Shown: in pieces, positions 17,627 through 26,287 of the stretch
Numbering within the stretch: position 1 is the stretch's first letter
Layout of the letters: each line of letters begins with the position of its first letter
Assembly (NCBI GenBank): GCA_019638675.1
Contig: JAHBTE010000001.1
Coordinates: forward strand, 342,605 to 406,604
Direction: 5' to 3'
DNA: 64,000 bases
Source: Fimbriimonadaceae bacterium
GTDB taxonomy: Bacteria > Armatimonadota > Fimbriimonadia > Fimbriimonadales > Fimbriimonadaceae
Position numbers and translations under genes: made by a program
The notes under the pieces: generated by a model
The model's input: the letters and a program-made list of their open reading frames with translations, nothing else
Database searches by the model: none
Told to the model about the DNA's origin: nothing

Positions 17627-18558
17627 TGCCGCTCCTCACGGTGCCCAATTGGTCAATCGGTAGAGAACGCACTGTTCTCCGTCAGGTATTTGATTACTTG
17701 GAAGAAGCACCGGTCACCGTGCATTATGCGGAGGCAGATATTGACCACAACCGCACGGTCACCGCATTTTCTGGCACCCCCGAAAATGTCAAATCCACCC
17801 TATTTGAAGTTGCACGGCTTATTCTGCCCGCTGTGAACCTCAACCGCCATCAAGGTGTGCATCCTCGGATTGGCGGCTTAGACGTCTGCCCTTTTATTCC
17901 TTTGCCGGAACCTAATGACTTTTCAGATATCAATTCTTTTGTGAACTCAGTTGCGGCAGAGTTTGCAAAGGAGTTTGAAGTGCCGGTTTTTCTGTACGAG
18001 AAATCGGCAAAGTCTGGCAAAACAAACTCACTGCCCGCTCTTCGCAAAGGTGGGTTCGGAGGATTGCAAAACCGAACTCTTTCACCGGATTACGGGCCAA
18101 ACCAGGTTCACCCCTACATCGGAGCAACTGTGATGGGACATCGCGACTTTTTGCTCGCGATGAATATGAACTTCCCAACTGGCGAACCAAACCCAACGGC
18201 CACTGCACAAGTCAAAGCGATTGCCGAAATGATTCGAAATAAACGCAACGCGGGCGAAGCGAATTTCGCGAGTGTTCGCGCGTTGGGATTTGAGCTCACC
18301 GCTCAAGCAATCGCGCAAGTGAGTTTGAACATCACTGATCCAGACCTCATTGATCTGGATCAACTCATCGACTTTATTACCGATGAGGCAATGTCCAAAG
18401 GGCTGGGCGAAGGTTATCCCCAACTGATCGGCGTCATCCGCGACACAGATCTTGAAAGGTCTGTAAAAGTCGCCGCAAAGCAATCGCAAATTGTGCCGAC
18501 ACGAATCGCTACTGACTGGAAATCTGACTGGAGCTTAGAAAATGAATCAGCAATTTGA
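17626..18558 (+). CDS. Glutamate formimidoyltransferase
   Basis: Protein of 310 residues covering the N- and C-terminal formiminotransferase subdomains, starting TVPNWSIGRERTV. It contains HQGVHPRIGGLDVCPFIPL with the catalytic His at 79. It moves the formimino group between formiminoglutamate and tetrahydrofolate, the last step of histidine breakdown via FIGLU. The cyclodeaminase domain is absent and no other hut gene is near. The start overlaps fabI by one base, and the 3' end overlaps purK by 17 nt. Confidence 0.9.
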   Translation: MPLLTVPNWSIGRERTVLRQVFDYLEEAPVTVHYAEADIDHNRTVTAFSGTPENVKSTLFEVARLILPAVNLNRHQGVHPRIGGLDVCPFIPLPEPNDFSDINSFVNSVAAEFAKEFEVPVFLYEKSAKSGKTNSLPALRKGGFGGLQNRTLSPDYGPNQVHPYIGATVMGHRDFLLAMNMNFPTGEPNPTATAQVKAIAEMIRNKRNAGEANFASVRALGFELTAQAIAQVSLNITDPDLIDLDQLIDFITDEAMSKGLGEGYPQLIGVIRDTDLERSVKVAAKQSQIVPTRIATDWKSDWSLENESAI

Positions 18559-19654
18559 CCTTGGGTTTCTTGGCGGCGGGCAGTTAGCGCGAATGTCTAT
18601 CATGGCGGCGCAAAGGCTGGATTTCCATTGCCTTTCCCTTGATCCCGGCAAGGTAACGCCAAGTAGTTTGGTTGCCCCTAGTTTGCAGGGCGAACTCACG
18701 GACCCAGAAAAAGTCGCTCATCTCATCCACCAGTGCAAATACATCACGCTGGAAAATGAATTCATCCCGGCGCAAGTTATCCGCCAGGCACTTATCATCG
18801 CTGACCGTGATCCGAGTTGCATCATCCCCGGCTTAGGAACGCTTGCCACTGTTCAAGATAAGTTGCTTCAACGTCAGGCTTATCAATCGTTTGGCGCACC
18901 CAGCCCTCTCGCTGTGCCAATCGAGGAGGCAAGCGAAAGTATTGGTTTCCCTATGGTGCTCAAAGCTCGGTTTGGCGGATACGATGGCAAAGGCACCCGC
19001 TATGCCAAAACCGCAGAAGAATTTGAATCTCACCGCCCACTTTTCGAGCAAGGCGGGTGGATGGCGGAGCAGTTTGTACCCTTCAAACGAGAACTCGCCG
19101 TGATGGTTTATCGGTCGCAAACCCACACGGGATGCTTCCCAACGATGGAAACAGTTCAGGTTAATCATGTGTGCGATCTGGTTTTCCCCGCAAACACCGA
19201 CGCGAGCCAAGTTGCTATTTCCGCAGTCGAGGCGGTTCAAGGATTCGGCTTGTTCGGAGTCGAGCTTTTTGAACTGGAAAACGGCGAATTCCTGATTAAC
19301 GAAATCGCTCCCCGACCCCACAACACAGGGCACTATACGCTCGACTGGGGCGGCATTTCGCAGTTTGAGCAACACGTTCGCCTCGCAACTCATCTCACAC
19401 CAGCTACCCCAACTGGACAAGGAACCTGCATGGCAAACGTTCTCGGAATTGAAAACGCTGGTTCATTCGATTACGCCCGTTCTGAACTGCTAAAAAACCA
19501 TCCGCAAGCTAATCTCCACTGGTATGGAAAAGCGGAAGCACGACCCGGCCGAAAGATGGGACACATCAACGGCACTGGGCCGAATTGCCGGGAAAAAGCA
19601 GTTGCGGCGCGGCAAACGTTCTTGGATGCTTGGAAAACCGGGTCCAAGGCCTGA
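18542..19654 (+). CDS. purK: 5-(carboxyamino)imidazole ribonucleotide synthase PurK
   Basis: ATP-grasp enzyme of 370 residues. It opens with LGFLGGGQLARMSIMAA, has the lysine-bearing ATP site FPMVLKARFGGYDGKGT and ends the metal site with NEIAPRPHNTGHYT. PurK makes N5-CAIR from AIR, ATP and bicarbonate in purine synthesis. No purE follows, so its partner lies elsewhere. It overlaps the formimidoyltransferase gene by 17 nt. Confidence 0.95.
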   Translation: MNQQFDLGFLGGGQLARMSIMAAQRLDFHCLSLDPGKVTPSSLVAPSLQGELTDPEKVAHLIHQCKYITLENEFIPAQVIRQALIIADRDPSCIIPGLGTLATVQDKLLQRQAYQSFGAPSPLAVPIEEASESIGFPMVLKARFGGYDGKGTRYAKTAEEFESHRPLFEQGGWMAEQFVPFKRELAVMVYRSQTHTGCFPTMETVQVNHVCDLVFPANTDASQVAISAVEAVQGFGLFGVELFELENGEFLINEIAPRPHNTGHYTLDWGGISQFEQHVRLATHLTPATPTGQGTCMANVLGIENAGSFDYARSELLKNHPQANLHWYGKAEARPGRKMGHINGTGPNCREKAVAARQTFLDAWKTGSKA

Positions 19655-19750
19655 ACTAGATTCAGTTCGCGGGTATCTTTTACAGCTTGTCAAATTTAGA
19701 CTCGTTTTCGGTTCAACTTCAACCAGCGAGTCAAGGAAGGTTTTCGTTTA

Positions 19751-20410
19751 ATGGCTACGTTGCAACTCAAAACTCGCGAAGATATGTCGTCCGCTGGTAC
19801 TCGGCGGCTCCGACGAAGTGGTGTTCTGCCAATGGCATTGATTGCCAAGGGTGGCATCACTCAAAAGGTTCAAGCTGATCGAACTGAAATCCGATCTTTG
19901 TTCAGCGATATCACCGGGGTTGCAATTTTTGAAGTCAAAGTTGACGATGCAAAAGCCACCCGCGTGATCATGAAAGATGTTCAGCGCGACCCAGTTTCAC
20001 GCCAAGTCACTCACATGACGGTTATGGAAATCACCGACGAAGACGTTGTAAAGGTTTTTGTCCCGGTTGTAGTTTCTGGAACTCCAGTTGCCGTTACCAA
20101 GCGCATGGCGACTCTCATGATTCCTATGAATCAGCTCGAAATCAAAGCGAAAGTCAAAGATTTGCCCGACGTTATCGCAGTTGACGCTTCCGACATGGGC
20201 CAAAACGACAAGATTGTCGTCGGTGATTTGAGCATGGGCGATAAGATCGAATTCCTAAATTCAGAAGCGACTGTACTTGCTTCTACCAAGCAACTTCGCG
20301 GGATGTCCTCTCTCGATGGTGGCGAAGCCGCTGAGGGTGAAGAAGGCGAAGGTGAGGCAACCGCTGAAGGCGGCGAAGAAGCGGAAGCAGAAGCCGCTAC
20401 CGCTGAATAA
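19751..20410 (+). CDS. rplY: 50S ribosomal protein L25 (CTC family)
   Basis: Protein of 219 residues. An N-terminal 5S-rRNA-binding domain starts TLQLKTREDMSSAGTRRLRR, and the C-terminal TL5/CTC beta domain follows (VPVVVSGTPVA). The last about 30 residues are an acidic Glu/Ala/Gly tail, common in the long CTC-type L25. AAGG lies just upstream. A strong terminator follows immediately. Confidence 0.95.
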   Translation: MATLQLKTREDMSSAGTRRLRRSGVLPMALIAKGGITQKVQADRTEIRSLFSDITGVAIFEVKVDDAKATRVIMKDVQRDPVSRQVTHMTVMEITDEDVVKVFVPVVVSGTPVAVTKRMATLMIPMNQLEIKAKVKDLPDVIAVDASDMGQNDKIVVGDLSMGDKIEFLNSEATVLASTKQLRGMSSLDGGEAAEGEEGEGEATAEGGEEAEAEAATAE

Positions 20411-20431
20411 TCACCTCAGTCAGCGAAAACT

Positions 20432-20465
20432 AAAATCCCCGCTCCAGATGGAGCGGGGATTTTTT
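20432..20465. terminator. Bidirectional intrinsic terminator
   Basis: A 14-bp stem (AAAATCCCCGCTCC with GGAGCGGGGATTTT) and a four-base AGAT loop. T-rich flanks on both strands let it serve both rplY and the convergent methyltransferase gene, whose stop codon lies in the stem's 3' flank. Confidence 0.9.
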
Positions 20466-21642
20466 AGTTCAGCCTTCTCAGCCACAAACACTTGAGATAG
20501 AGAGCTTCCGGAAAGTTAAGCGGGGCCGGATGATCTTTGTCTTGTAGAGTCACGTCGTCCAACGTCAGCCTCATTCCTTGGTCAGCCGCCGCGATACGGC
20601 ATACGTCCGCGATATCGGCAATGGACATCTGGTTGGCGCAGGCGCATACAACCACAGTTCCCCCAACTTTGAGATGCGGCAAGGCGTGGTGAACCAGTTT
20701 CCAAATCGCCCACTTCAGCGAATCCCTGGTATCTCGGGTTTTTCCAATGGCTGGCGGATCAAGAATGATCCAGTCAAACGGAGCAAAACTCCCTGCGCCA
20801 TCTTCTAGGAACTCAAATGCGTTGGCTTCAATAAACGGAACTTCTACGTTATTGAGTTCTGCATTCCGCTTAGCAATGTCAATTGCTACCGGGTGGATAT
20901 CCACCCCCAAACTCGTCGCTCCCGATAATGCCGCGGCGATGCTAAATCCACCTGTGTAGCAAAAACAATCCAGAACATTATCACCTGGCTTCACTTGATC
21001 CGCAAAGAGCTGACGCGAATTTCGCTGATCCAGAAAATGTCCGGTTTTTAGCCCCTCTTTAGCAGAAACTGCGAATTTTTGTCGCCCTTCGTAGACTTCA
21101 ATCACCGCCGGTGTTTCTCCAAATATCGGTTGAGTGATTTCCGCCAGTCCTTCATCGCGGCGACCAGGGATGTCACTGCGTTCGTAAGCAGACTGGAGGC
21201 CGTCAAAGTCGCGCAACGCGCCCGCCCAGGCGTCGCGCAATCGCTCCATTCCCAGAGTTCGTACTTGAACAATCGCATGTTCGGCAAACCGATCTACGAT
21301 TAAACCTGGGAGGCAATCAGCTTCCGAATAAACCCACCGAAACGCGTTAGAATCGAATCCCAGTGCCATCCGCTGATCCCAGAGAGCCTGGAACCGCTTG
21401 GCAAAAAATTCTTGGCCTATCGCTTCGTCGTTTAGAGTCAGCATCCGCACAGGAAAGCGATTCTTTTGGTTCAAAGTGCCAATGCCAACAAATTCGCCTG
21501 AATCGGTCAGCACTTCTACCAAGGAGCCTGGTTCAATTCCTGCATCCCAAAAACCCTCGCCCTTATGAATAACGGGGTAGTGGTTTCTGAGTTTTTTCTC
21601 CTTGCCTGGTTTTAACTTGACTGAACCAACGGGTGCGCTCAT
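20464..21642 (-). CDS. RlmI-like class I rRNA (cytosine) methyltransferase
   Basis: Protein of 392 residues from the ATG at 21642. The open frame continues to 21858, but that extension runs antisense through the tRNA-Ser gene and has no family sequence. An N-terminal PUA domain begins KLKPGKEKKLRNHYPVIHKG. A Rossmann methyltransferase domain has DCFCYTGGFSIAAALSG as SAM motif and WIILDPPAIGKTR as the catalytic DPP motif. RlmI relatives methylate C5 of a 23S rRNA cytosine; the exact target here is inferred. Confidence 0.9.
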   Translation of the reverse strand: MSAPVGSVKLKPGKEKKLRNHYPVIHKGEGFWDAGIEPGSLVEVLTDSGEFVGIGTLNQKNRFPVRMLTLNDEAIGQEFFAKRFQALWDQRMALGFDSNAFRWVYSEADCLPGLIVDRFAEHAIVQVRTLGMERLRDAWAGALRDFDGLQSAYERSDIPGRRDEGLAEITQPIFGETPAVIEVYEGRQKFAVSAKEGLKTGHFLDQRNSRQLFADQVKPGDNVLDCFCYTGGFSIAAALSGATSLGVDIHPVAIDIAKRNAELNNVEVPFIEANAFEFLEDGAGSFAPFDWIILDPPAIGKTRDTRDSLKWAIWKLVHHALPHLKVGGTVVVCACANQMSIADIADVCRIAAADQGMRLTLDDVTLQDKDHPAPLNFPEALYLKCLWLRRLN

Positions 21643-21746
21643 TGCCCGACCATTAGACCCCAATCGGAACAAGACCAAACCCCAATTCCCTAGATTTCTA
21701 CTGAACGAACGAACGAGAAATTCCGACATGGTAATATGGGAATAAC

Positions 21747-21835
21747 GGACAGGTGGCTGAGTGGACGAAAGCGCCCGCCTGCTAAGTGGGTAAGGGTTAT
21801 GCCCTTCCCGGGTTCGAATCCCGGCCTGTCCGCCA
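21747..21835 (+). tRNA. tRNA-Ser (anticodon GCU)
   Basis: A 89-nt cloverleaf. Acceptor GGACAGG pairs with CCTGTCC, the discriminator is G, and CCA is encoded at 21833-21835. The anticodon GCT at 21781-21783 sits in the seven-base loop CTGCTAA. A long variable arm (class II) and the T-loop GGTTCGAATCC are visible, as expected for serine. It reads AGC/AGU codons. Confidence 0.97.
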
Positions 21836-21863
21836 GAAAGTTGTCCATTTGGGGTCAAAGGAA

Positions 21864-22910
21864 ATGAAACGAGCCCTCACTCTGTTACTCGCTTTTTCTA
21901 CTTTTGCGATTTCTCACGCCCAAACGTTTAACGAGTACCTTGCTTCGCGCAAGCAGTACGGAGTCTCGCAAGCCACTTCGCCCGCCGCCCTTGAGAGTTT
22001 TGTTGGTGAGCGAGTGATTGAAGTCAAGGGCATCATCCGTGGATTTCTAGAATCTTCTCGCGGACAAACCTTAGTTTTGGATAATCCGGATACCAAGCGA
22101 GAATTGTACATCTCCGCTAAATCCGCTCCTGATTGGCTAAAAACCAGCAATACCACCGCTCGGCTATTGATAAAAGCAAATCGATCTTCCGAATACGCAC
22201 CAGTTGAAGCTGAGCTCATCATGGCGACGAGCGAAGCTCAGATTGCGGCCCACGAAGAAATTGAAACTAAAAAGGCTCGCGCAAAGGCAGAAGCCGATGC
22301 GAAGAAAGCCGCGGCCGCCGCTCAGAAGAATTCAAATCCATCCAGCCGTTCTGGCTCTACCCGGTTACCCGGCAATATTCCAAAACTAAACCAATCTCCG
22401 CTGAACAATACACCTCAGCTCGCGGCAGATTATGTTGCAATGGTTGTGCCGTACACCCAGTTTATTCAGAAGCAGAACAAGAAGCTTTCCTATCCGCAGG
22501 CTCAGCACATTGCTGAGACGATTCTTGCTTACAGCGCGCACTACGGCGTAGACCCTCGACTGATCGTCGCACTGGTTCTTTGTGAATCTGGATTCGATCC
22601 CGATGCCCGTAGTCATGTAGGTGCCCAAGGGTTGGGACAACTCATGCCAGGAACGGCAAAAGGTCTTGGAGTCAGCAACAGCTACGACACAGAGCAAAAC
22701 CTTTACGGCACAGTGAAATTGCTCCGAGGGCACCTTGACAAGTACACCGAAAAAACTGGTGACTCATTCGAGGGGCTGGTTCTCGCTTTAGCCGCCTACA
22801 ATGCAGGCGGAGGAGCCGTCCGCAAATACAACGGCGTGCCTCCTTACAAAGAAACCCAGAACTACGTCCGCAAGGTCATCGCGACGTATAAAAAGCTTTG
22901 CGGCGAATAG
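21864..22910 (+). CDS. Lytic transglycosylase (SLT domain) with N-terminal OB-like region
   Basis: Protein of 348 residues from the ATG at 21864, preceded by AAAGGA; an upstream in-frame start lies inside the tRNA and is rejected. It has a signal peptide (ALTLLLAFSTFAISHAQ). A small beta domain follows (VGERVIEVKGIIRGF), then an Ala/Lys-rich linker. The SLT goose-lysozyme-type domain has catalytic Glu in LCESGFDPDARS, then GAQGLGQLMPGTA and ALAAYNAGGGAV. It cleaves peptidoglycan glycan strands in the periplasm. Confidence 0.93.
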   Translation: MKRALTLLLAFSTFAISHAQTFNEYLASRKQYGVSQATSPAALESFVGERVIEVKGIIRGFLESSRGQTLVLDNPDTKRELYISAKSAPDWLKTSNTTARLLIKANRSSEYAPVEAELIMATSEAQIAAHEEIETKKARAKAEADAKKAAAAAQKNSNPSSRSGSTRLPGNIPKLNQSPLNNTPQLAADYVAMVVPYTQFIQKQNKKLSYPQAQHIAETILAYSAHYGVDPRLIVALVLCESGFDPDARSHVGAQGLGQLMPGTAKGLGVSNSYDTEQNLYGTVKLLRGHLDKYTEKTGDSFEGLVLALAAYNAGGGAVRKYNGVPPYKETQNYVRKVIATYKKLCGE

Positions 22911-23020
22911 CCTTTTGTGGTAGCAACTCTGAGCTACGAGAAAGCTACAGAACGTTGTCTCAATTGAGTTGATTGGCTGATAGATGCTGCCACACCGGTT
23001 TAATTTGACTTCTTAGGTCT

Positions 23021-23488
23021 TCAATTTCTCAACAGATCAAAGTACCTTTCTTTAAGAATTAGATTTTTCATGCGCTTTGCATCTTGGCTTACAGTGAGTT
23101 CCTCAACCGATGGCAAGTCTACGGGCAAAACATCTAGTGAAGCGCACGCTTCGAGGAATGATCTAATAGTTCGAGATTGACTGATCTTCTTTGAGCAATT
23201 CATCCACGCCAAAACAGACTCTTTTCCTCTGCGATCAAGCGCACAAACTAATATTCCAATACGAATCCAGCCATCAGTCAGCTTATCACTGGGAACAGGC
23301 AAACGAATTGAGTGAAAATCACCGATTGCAAATTGCATTTGGGCAATTCGTAGCTCAGTGATTTCATGGGGGTCACATTCAAACGACTCTACAAACAGGT
23401 CCAGAGCTTTATCGTATTTCTTTAGCTCCACAAATTCGGATGCATCAAAATACAATTTTGAACCTCTATCAGTTTGATCTAGCTCCAG
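23021..23488 (-). CDS. Hypothetical TPR-like protein with probable CTG start
   Basis: Unrecognised protein of about 155 residues. The segment KLYFDASEFVELKKYDKALD and the following pair of helices look like a tetratricopeptide repeat, so it may be a binding scaffold. No ATG or GTG fits. A perfect AAGGAGG at 23495-23501 stands six bases before a CTG at 23488, which gives MELDQTDRGSKLYFD. A TTG at 23455 is the nearest standard alternative but has no Shine-Dalgarno. It follows the LURP-one-like gene by about 47 nt on the same strand. Confidence 0.65.
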   Translation of the reverse strand: MELDQTDRGSKLYFDASEFVELKKYDKALDLFVESFECDPHEITELRIAQMQFAIGDFHSIRLPVPSDKLTDGWIRIGILVCALDRRGKESVLAWMNCSKKISQSRTIRSFLEACASLDVLPVDLPSVEELTVSQDAKRMKNLILKERYFDLLRN

Positions 23489-23535
23489 ATTAATCCTCCT
23501 TACACATAGATCAATATCATCTGATTTAGGATTAT

Positions 23536-24135
23536 TTAGCCGCTCTGCCGACCTTCGATTGCCGCGAGTAGAACCGCTCCGGCCAAACCCATGCGTCGGT
23601 CAAAAGTTTGCGGAGGCGCAAAGAAGTCAATATTCAAGTGGTAGCTGAACGGATTGAAGTTCTGCTTAAGATCCACCATGCGCTGGTCGCCGACAAACAG
23701 ATCGTAGTTTTGCGGAATCAGGTTCACTAGAAAGCGGCGAACCAGCGCCATCGCCATGCTGTCTTCAAGCATAGAGCCGATCACAACGTCGTTCGCGTTA
23801 AGAACTTCCCACTCATCACGCAGAATTGACTTCATCCCCTTGCGGCGGAATACTCCAATCTTGGTACCGCTTGTTAAATCTACTACGTCGTATGCGGCGG
23901 AGAAATCAAGGATTTGGCGAGCGAAAATGCCGATCATTTCTTGATCGAGGTTTGGCCCGCCCAGCAAGCGGATGTCTTCTTTGAGCTTAAATCCCTTTTG
24001 GTTTGCTTTTAACACCTGGTGACCAAAGGCATCGTAAATATGAAAAGTTGAGCCGATAAGCTTGAGTAGCTGTCGCTTGAGCAGATATTTATCCCCGGTG
24101 AACGGGTTGGCATTAGGATTGATCGCAGTTTCCAC
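23536..24135 (-). CDS. LURP-one-related / scramblase-like protein
   Basis: Protein of 199 residues with the Tubby-C-like beta-barrel style of LURP-one-related proteins: KYLLKRQLLKLIGSTFHIYD, then FGHQVLKANQKGFKLKEDI, and repeated beta strands with VDLTSGTKIGVFRRKG. Family members bind membranes or lipids and no reaction is known. No signal peptide is present. It lies downstream of the tmRNA gene on the same strand. Confidence 0.82.
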   Translation of the reverse strand: METAINPNANPFTGDKYLLKRQLLKLIGSTFHIYDAFGHQVLKANQKGFKLKEDIRLLGGPNLDQEMIGIFARQILDFSAAYDVVDLTSGTKIGVFRRKGMKSILRDEWEVLNANDVVIGSMLEDSMAMALVRRFLVNLIPQNYDLFVGDQRMVDLKQNFNPFSYHLNIDFFAPPQTFDRRMGLAGAVLLAAIEGRQSG

Positions 24136-24188
24136 GCGCCTATTCTAGCGGCAACCAATTGATAAATTGCAACAAATTAATCAGTTCT

Positions 24189-24544
24189 TGGTGGAGGCGC
24201 CGGGAATTGAACCCGGTTCCAAAACTGTCGCACCTAAAGCGTCCACGAGCGTCTCCTTCATTTTTAATCTCAGTGCTCAACAATCCCGAAGGCTAGGCTG
24301 TTAAACACCCAGTTCGATTAATCTCGCTCTTACGGTCCGAACAGAACCTTGGGAGCCATCCTCCATTTGCGACGTTAAACTAAACGAGGAAGGAACCCTG
24401 TTAGCCAACGAGCTGCGCTAAATTAGGCAGCGTATGCGAAGTTGTTATCTTCTGCAGTTATTTTTTTGCCGCTTTTTAAGAGGCCAACGGCACCTCTGCT
24501 CGCAACTAAAAGTCGATCCAGCTCTGTCGAAGCCTGACGCCCCC
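24189..24544 (-). ncRNA. ssrA: Transfer-messenger RNA (tmRNA)
   Basis: A 356-nt RNA. The 5' GGGGGCG pairs with CGCCTCC next to the 3' CCA, forming the tRNA-like acceptor stem, and the T-arm GGGTTCAATTCCC lies at the 3' end. The tag frame runs from 24455 to 24423 and reads GCA GAA GAT AAC AAC TTC GCA TAC GCT GCC TAA, tag AEDNNFAYAA, with the usual -AA C terminus. The resume codon follows ATAACT. tmRNA with SmpB rescues stalled ribosomes and marks the product for proteolysis. Confidence 0.95.
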
Positions 24545-24688
24545 AAGTTGTTTCAATAGTATAAACGATGGCAGTTCAAGCTGCGTTCCATAGCCCCACG
24601 CAGTAATTCATAGCATCTTTTCCACCTAATATTAAGGATTCGCAAAAATTACGGCACAAATCCGCATTCAATCGTTATATTGATAATT

Positions 24689-25225
24689 ATGGTGACGAAG
24701 ATTTACGAAACCCGTATTCAGTGTCCCGTACAAAAACTGTGGGACTTCCACTCAAATGCCGACGCGCTGAAGATTCTGACGCCCGCCGACACAGAGATCA
24801 AGGTGATCAGCACCAACAACACAGTTCGTGAAGGGGCGGTTCACACAATTAAAGCGAAGCAGTTTGGACTTTGGATGACTTGGAAAGTCCAAATCAAAAA
24901 CGTACAAGCTCCGTATGGTTTTACGGACGTAGCATTAAAATGCCCAATGAAATCTTGGACTCACAAGCATGAGTTCATTGATGACGAAGGCGACAGCATT
25001 CTGCGCGACACAATCACCTATGAACCACCTGGTGGGTTGATCAGAAAAATGATCAACGCGATGATGGTAGAAGACCGTGTTGATGCGTTGTTCAAATACC
25101 GGCACCATACAGCCAGGACGATGTTGGAGACCACCGCCGCACACCTCAATAGTGCTTTGATTGACGTGAAGCATGGCTACGTCAGTGATTTTGAACTTGA
25201 TACCGAAACTGAACCAGTTCAGTGA
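24689..25225 (+). CDS. SRPBCC family (START-like) protein
   Basis: Protein of 178 residues from ATG at 24689; a TTG three codons earlier is less likely. The sequence TKIYETRIQCPVQKLWDFHS opens a polyketide-cyclase/START-like helix-grip fold. The middle KSWTHKHEFIDDEGDSILRD and the end GGLIRKMINAMMVEDRVDALFKYR (quoted in parts) match YndB/ligand-binding SRPBCC proteins. It probably binds a hydrophobic ligand. Its 3' end overlaps the convergent dehydrogenase by 7 nt. Confidence 0.82.
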   Translation: MVTKIYETRIQCPVQKLWDFHSNADALKILTPADTEIKVISTNNTVREGAVHTIKAKQFGLWMTWKVQIKNVQAPYGFTDVALKCPMKSWTHKHEFIDDEGDSILRDTITYEPPGGLIRKMINAMMVEDRVDALFKYRHHTARTMLETTAAHLNSALIDVKHGYVSDFELDTETEPVQ

Positions 25226-26223
25226 GTGATCGGCAAAGTCAAATCAATGATTGCGTTACCACGTTTGTGCCCGCTATCTATAAATTGATTGGCTTCCCGA
25301 ATTTGGGATAGCGAATAAACGTGGTTGACTTCAAATTGAAATTTTTTGGAATTAATCAGGCTGATCACGTCTTTCATCCATTTTCGCTGTATTTTCGCTT
25401 CGGCTAAGCCAGTTGCCGCGAACTTCGCCTTCTGTTTGCCAAACATTCCACTGAACAAAACTGAACCCAGAAGTGGCCAGCTGATTACAGGCGAGACATA
25501 AATGCCAGATTCAGTCAGAATCGGTCGCACTCTTTTTAGCGAGTAATTTGCGACGGTATCAAAGAACACATCGAATTTTCGACTATGGTTCATCACGTTT
25601 TGAGTGCGGTAATCAATCACCTCATCTGCACCCAGGTTTTTGACGTACTCGACATTATTTGATCCACAAACCGCCGTTACATGTGCACCCAGAGACTTCG
25701 CCACCTGCAAAGCACTTGAACCAACCGAGCCCGAAGCACCATTGATCAGCACCCTTTGCCCAACTTCCACCTGAGCAATCACCTTAATAAAATTAAGCCC
25801 AGTTATCCCGCCATCACAAATCACGGCGCCTATCGAATCAGAAATATGTTCTGGGAGCGGAACGATCACACCATCCGCGGAAGTGACCAGGAACTGAGCT
25901 TGACTCCCGCCTTTTTCAGCCGCGTTTCCCGCAACCCGATCTCCCACCTTGAATTCAGTAACTTGCGGCCCTACCGCAGCGATCTCGCCGGCAAATGTGG
26001 AACCAGGCACCGGATGCTTTGGACGGAATAACCCGAGCATCAATCGGCCAAAAAGAGGACGCCCGGTTCGCATCATGCAGCCAGCACGGGTAACTCCCGC
26101 CGCATTGACTTTTACTAATACTTCCTTTTCAGATGGAGTTGGAATCGGAAGCTCACGTACTTCCAAAACATCCGGCGACCCATACCCAACCGCATAAGCC
26201 GCAAGCATCCGCTGCCCTGACAT
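25219..26223 (-). CDS. Zinc-independent MDR-family NAD(P) oxidoreductase (quinone reductase-like)
   Basis: Protein of 334 residues with the medium-chain dehydrogenase/reductase layout: N-terminal GroES-like domain (VNAAGVTRAGCMMRTG, FAGEIAAVG) and a Rossmann domain with NGASGSVGSSALQVAKSLGA. The structural zinc Cys cluster and catalytic Cys/His pairs of true alcohol dehydrogenases are missing, so a quinone- or enone-reducing role is more likely. The substrate is unknown. Confidence 0.87.
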   Translation of the reverse strand: MSGQRMLAAYAVGYGSPDVLEVRELPIPTPSEKEVLVKVNAAGVTRAGCMMRTGRPLFGRLMLGLFRPKHPVPGSTFAGEIAAVGPQVTEFKVGDRVAGNAAEKGGSQAQFLVTSADGVIVPLPEHISDSIGAVICDGGITGLNFIKVIAQVEVGQRVLINGASGSVGSSALQVAKSLGAHVTAVCGSNNVEYVKNLGADEVIDYRTQNVMNHSRKFDVFFDTVANYSLKRVRPILTESGIYVSPVISWPLLGSVLFSGMFGKQKAKFAATGLAEAKIQRKWMKDVISLINSKKFQFEVNHVYSLSQIREANQFIDSGHKRGNAIIDLTLPITH

Positions 26224-26287
26224 AAACGGAATCTTCCCTAAATTCCGGTTGATATGCGGAATTTTCGGACTAACCGCCTATAAACGT

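Noticed and set aside
18833-19420. Antisense 195-codon frame within purK
   Set aside because: Shadow of purK with no family match.
21643-21858. N-terminal extension of the RlmI-like methyltransferase frame
   Set aside because: It is antisense to the tRNA-Ser gene and lacks PUA-domain sequence; the ATG at 21642 fits the family start.
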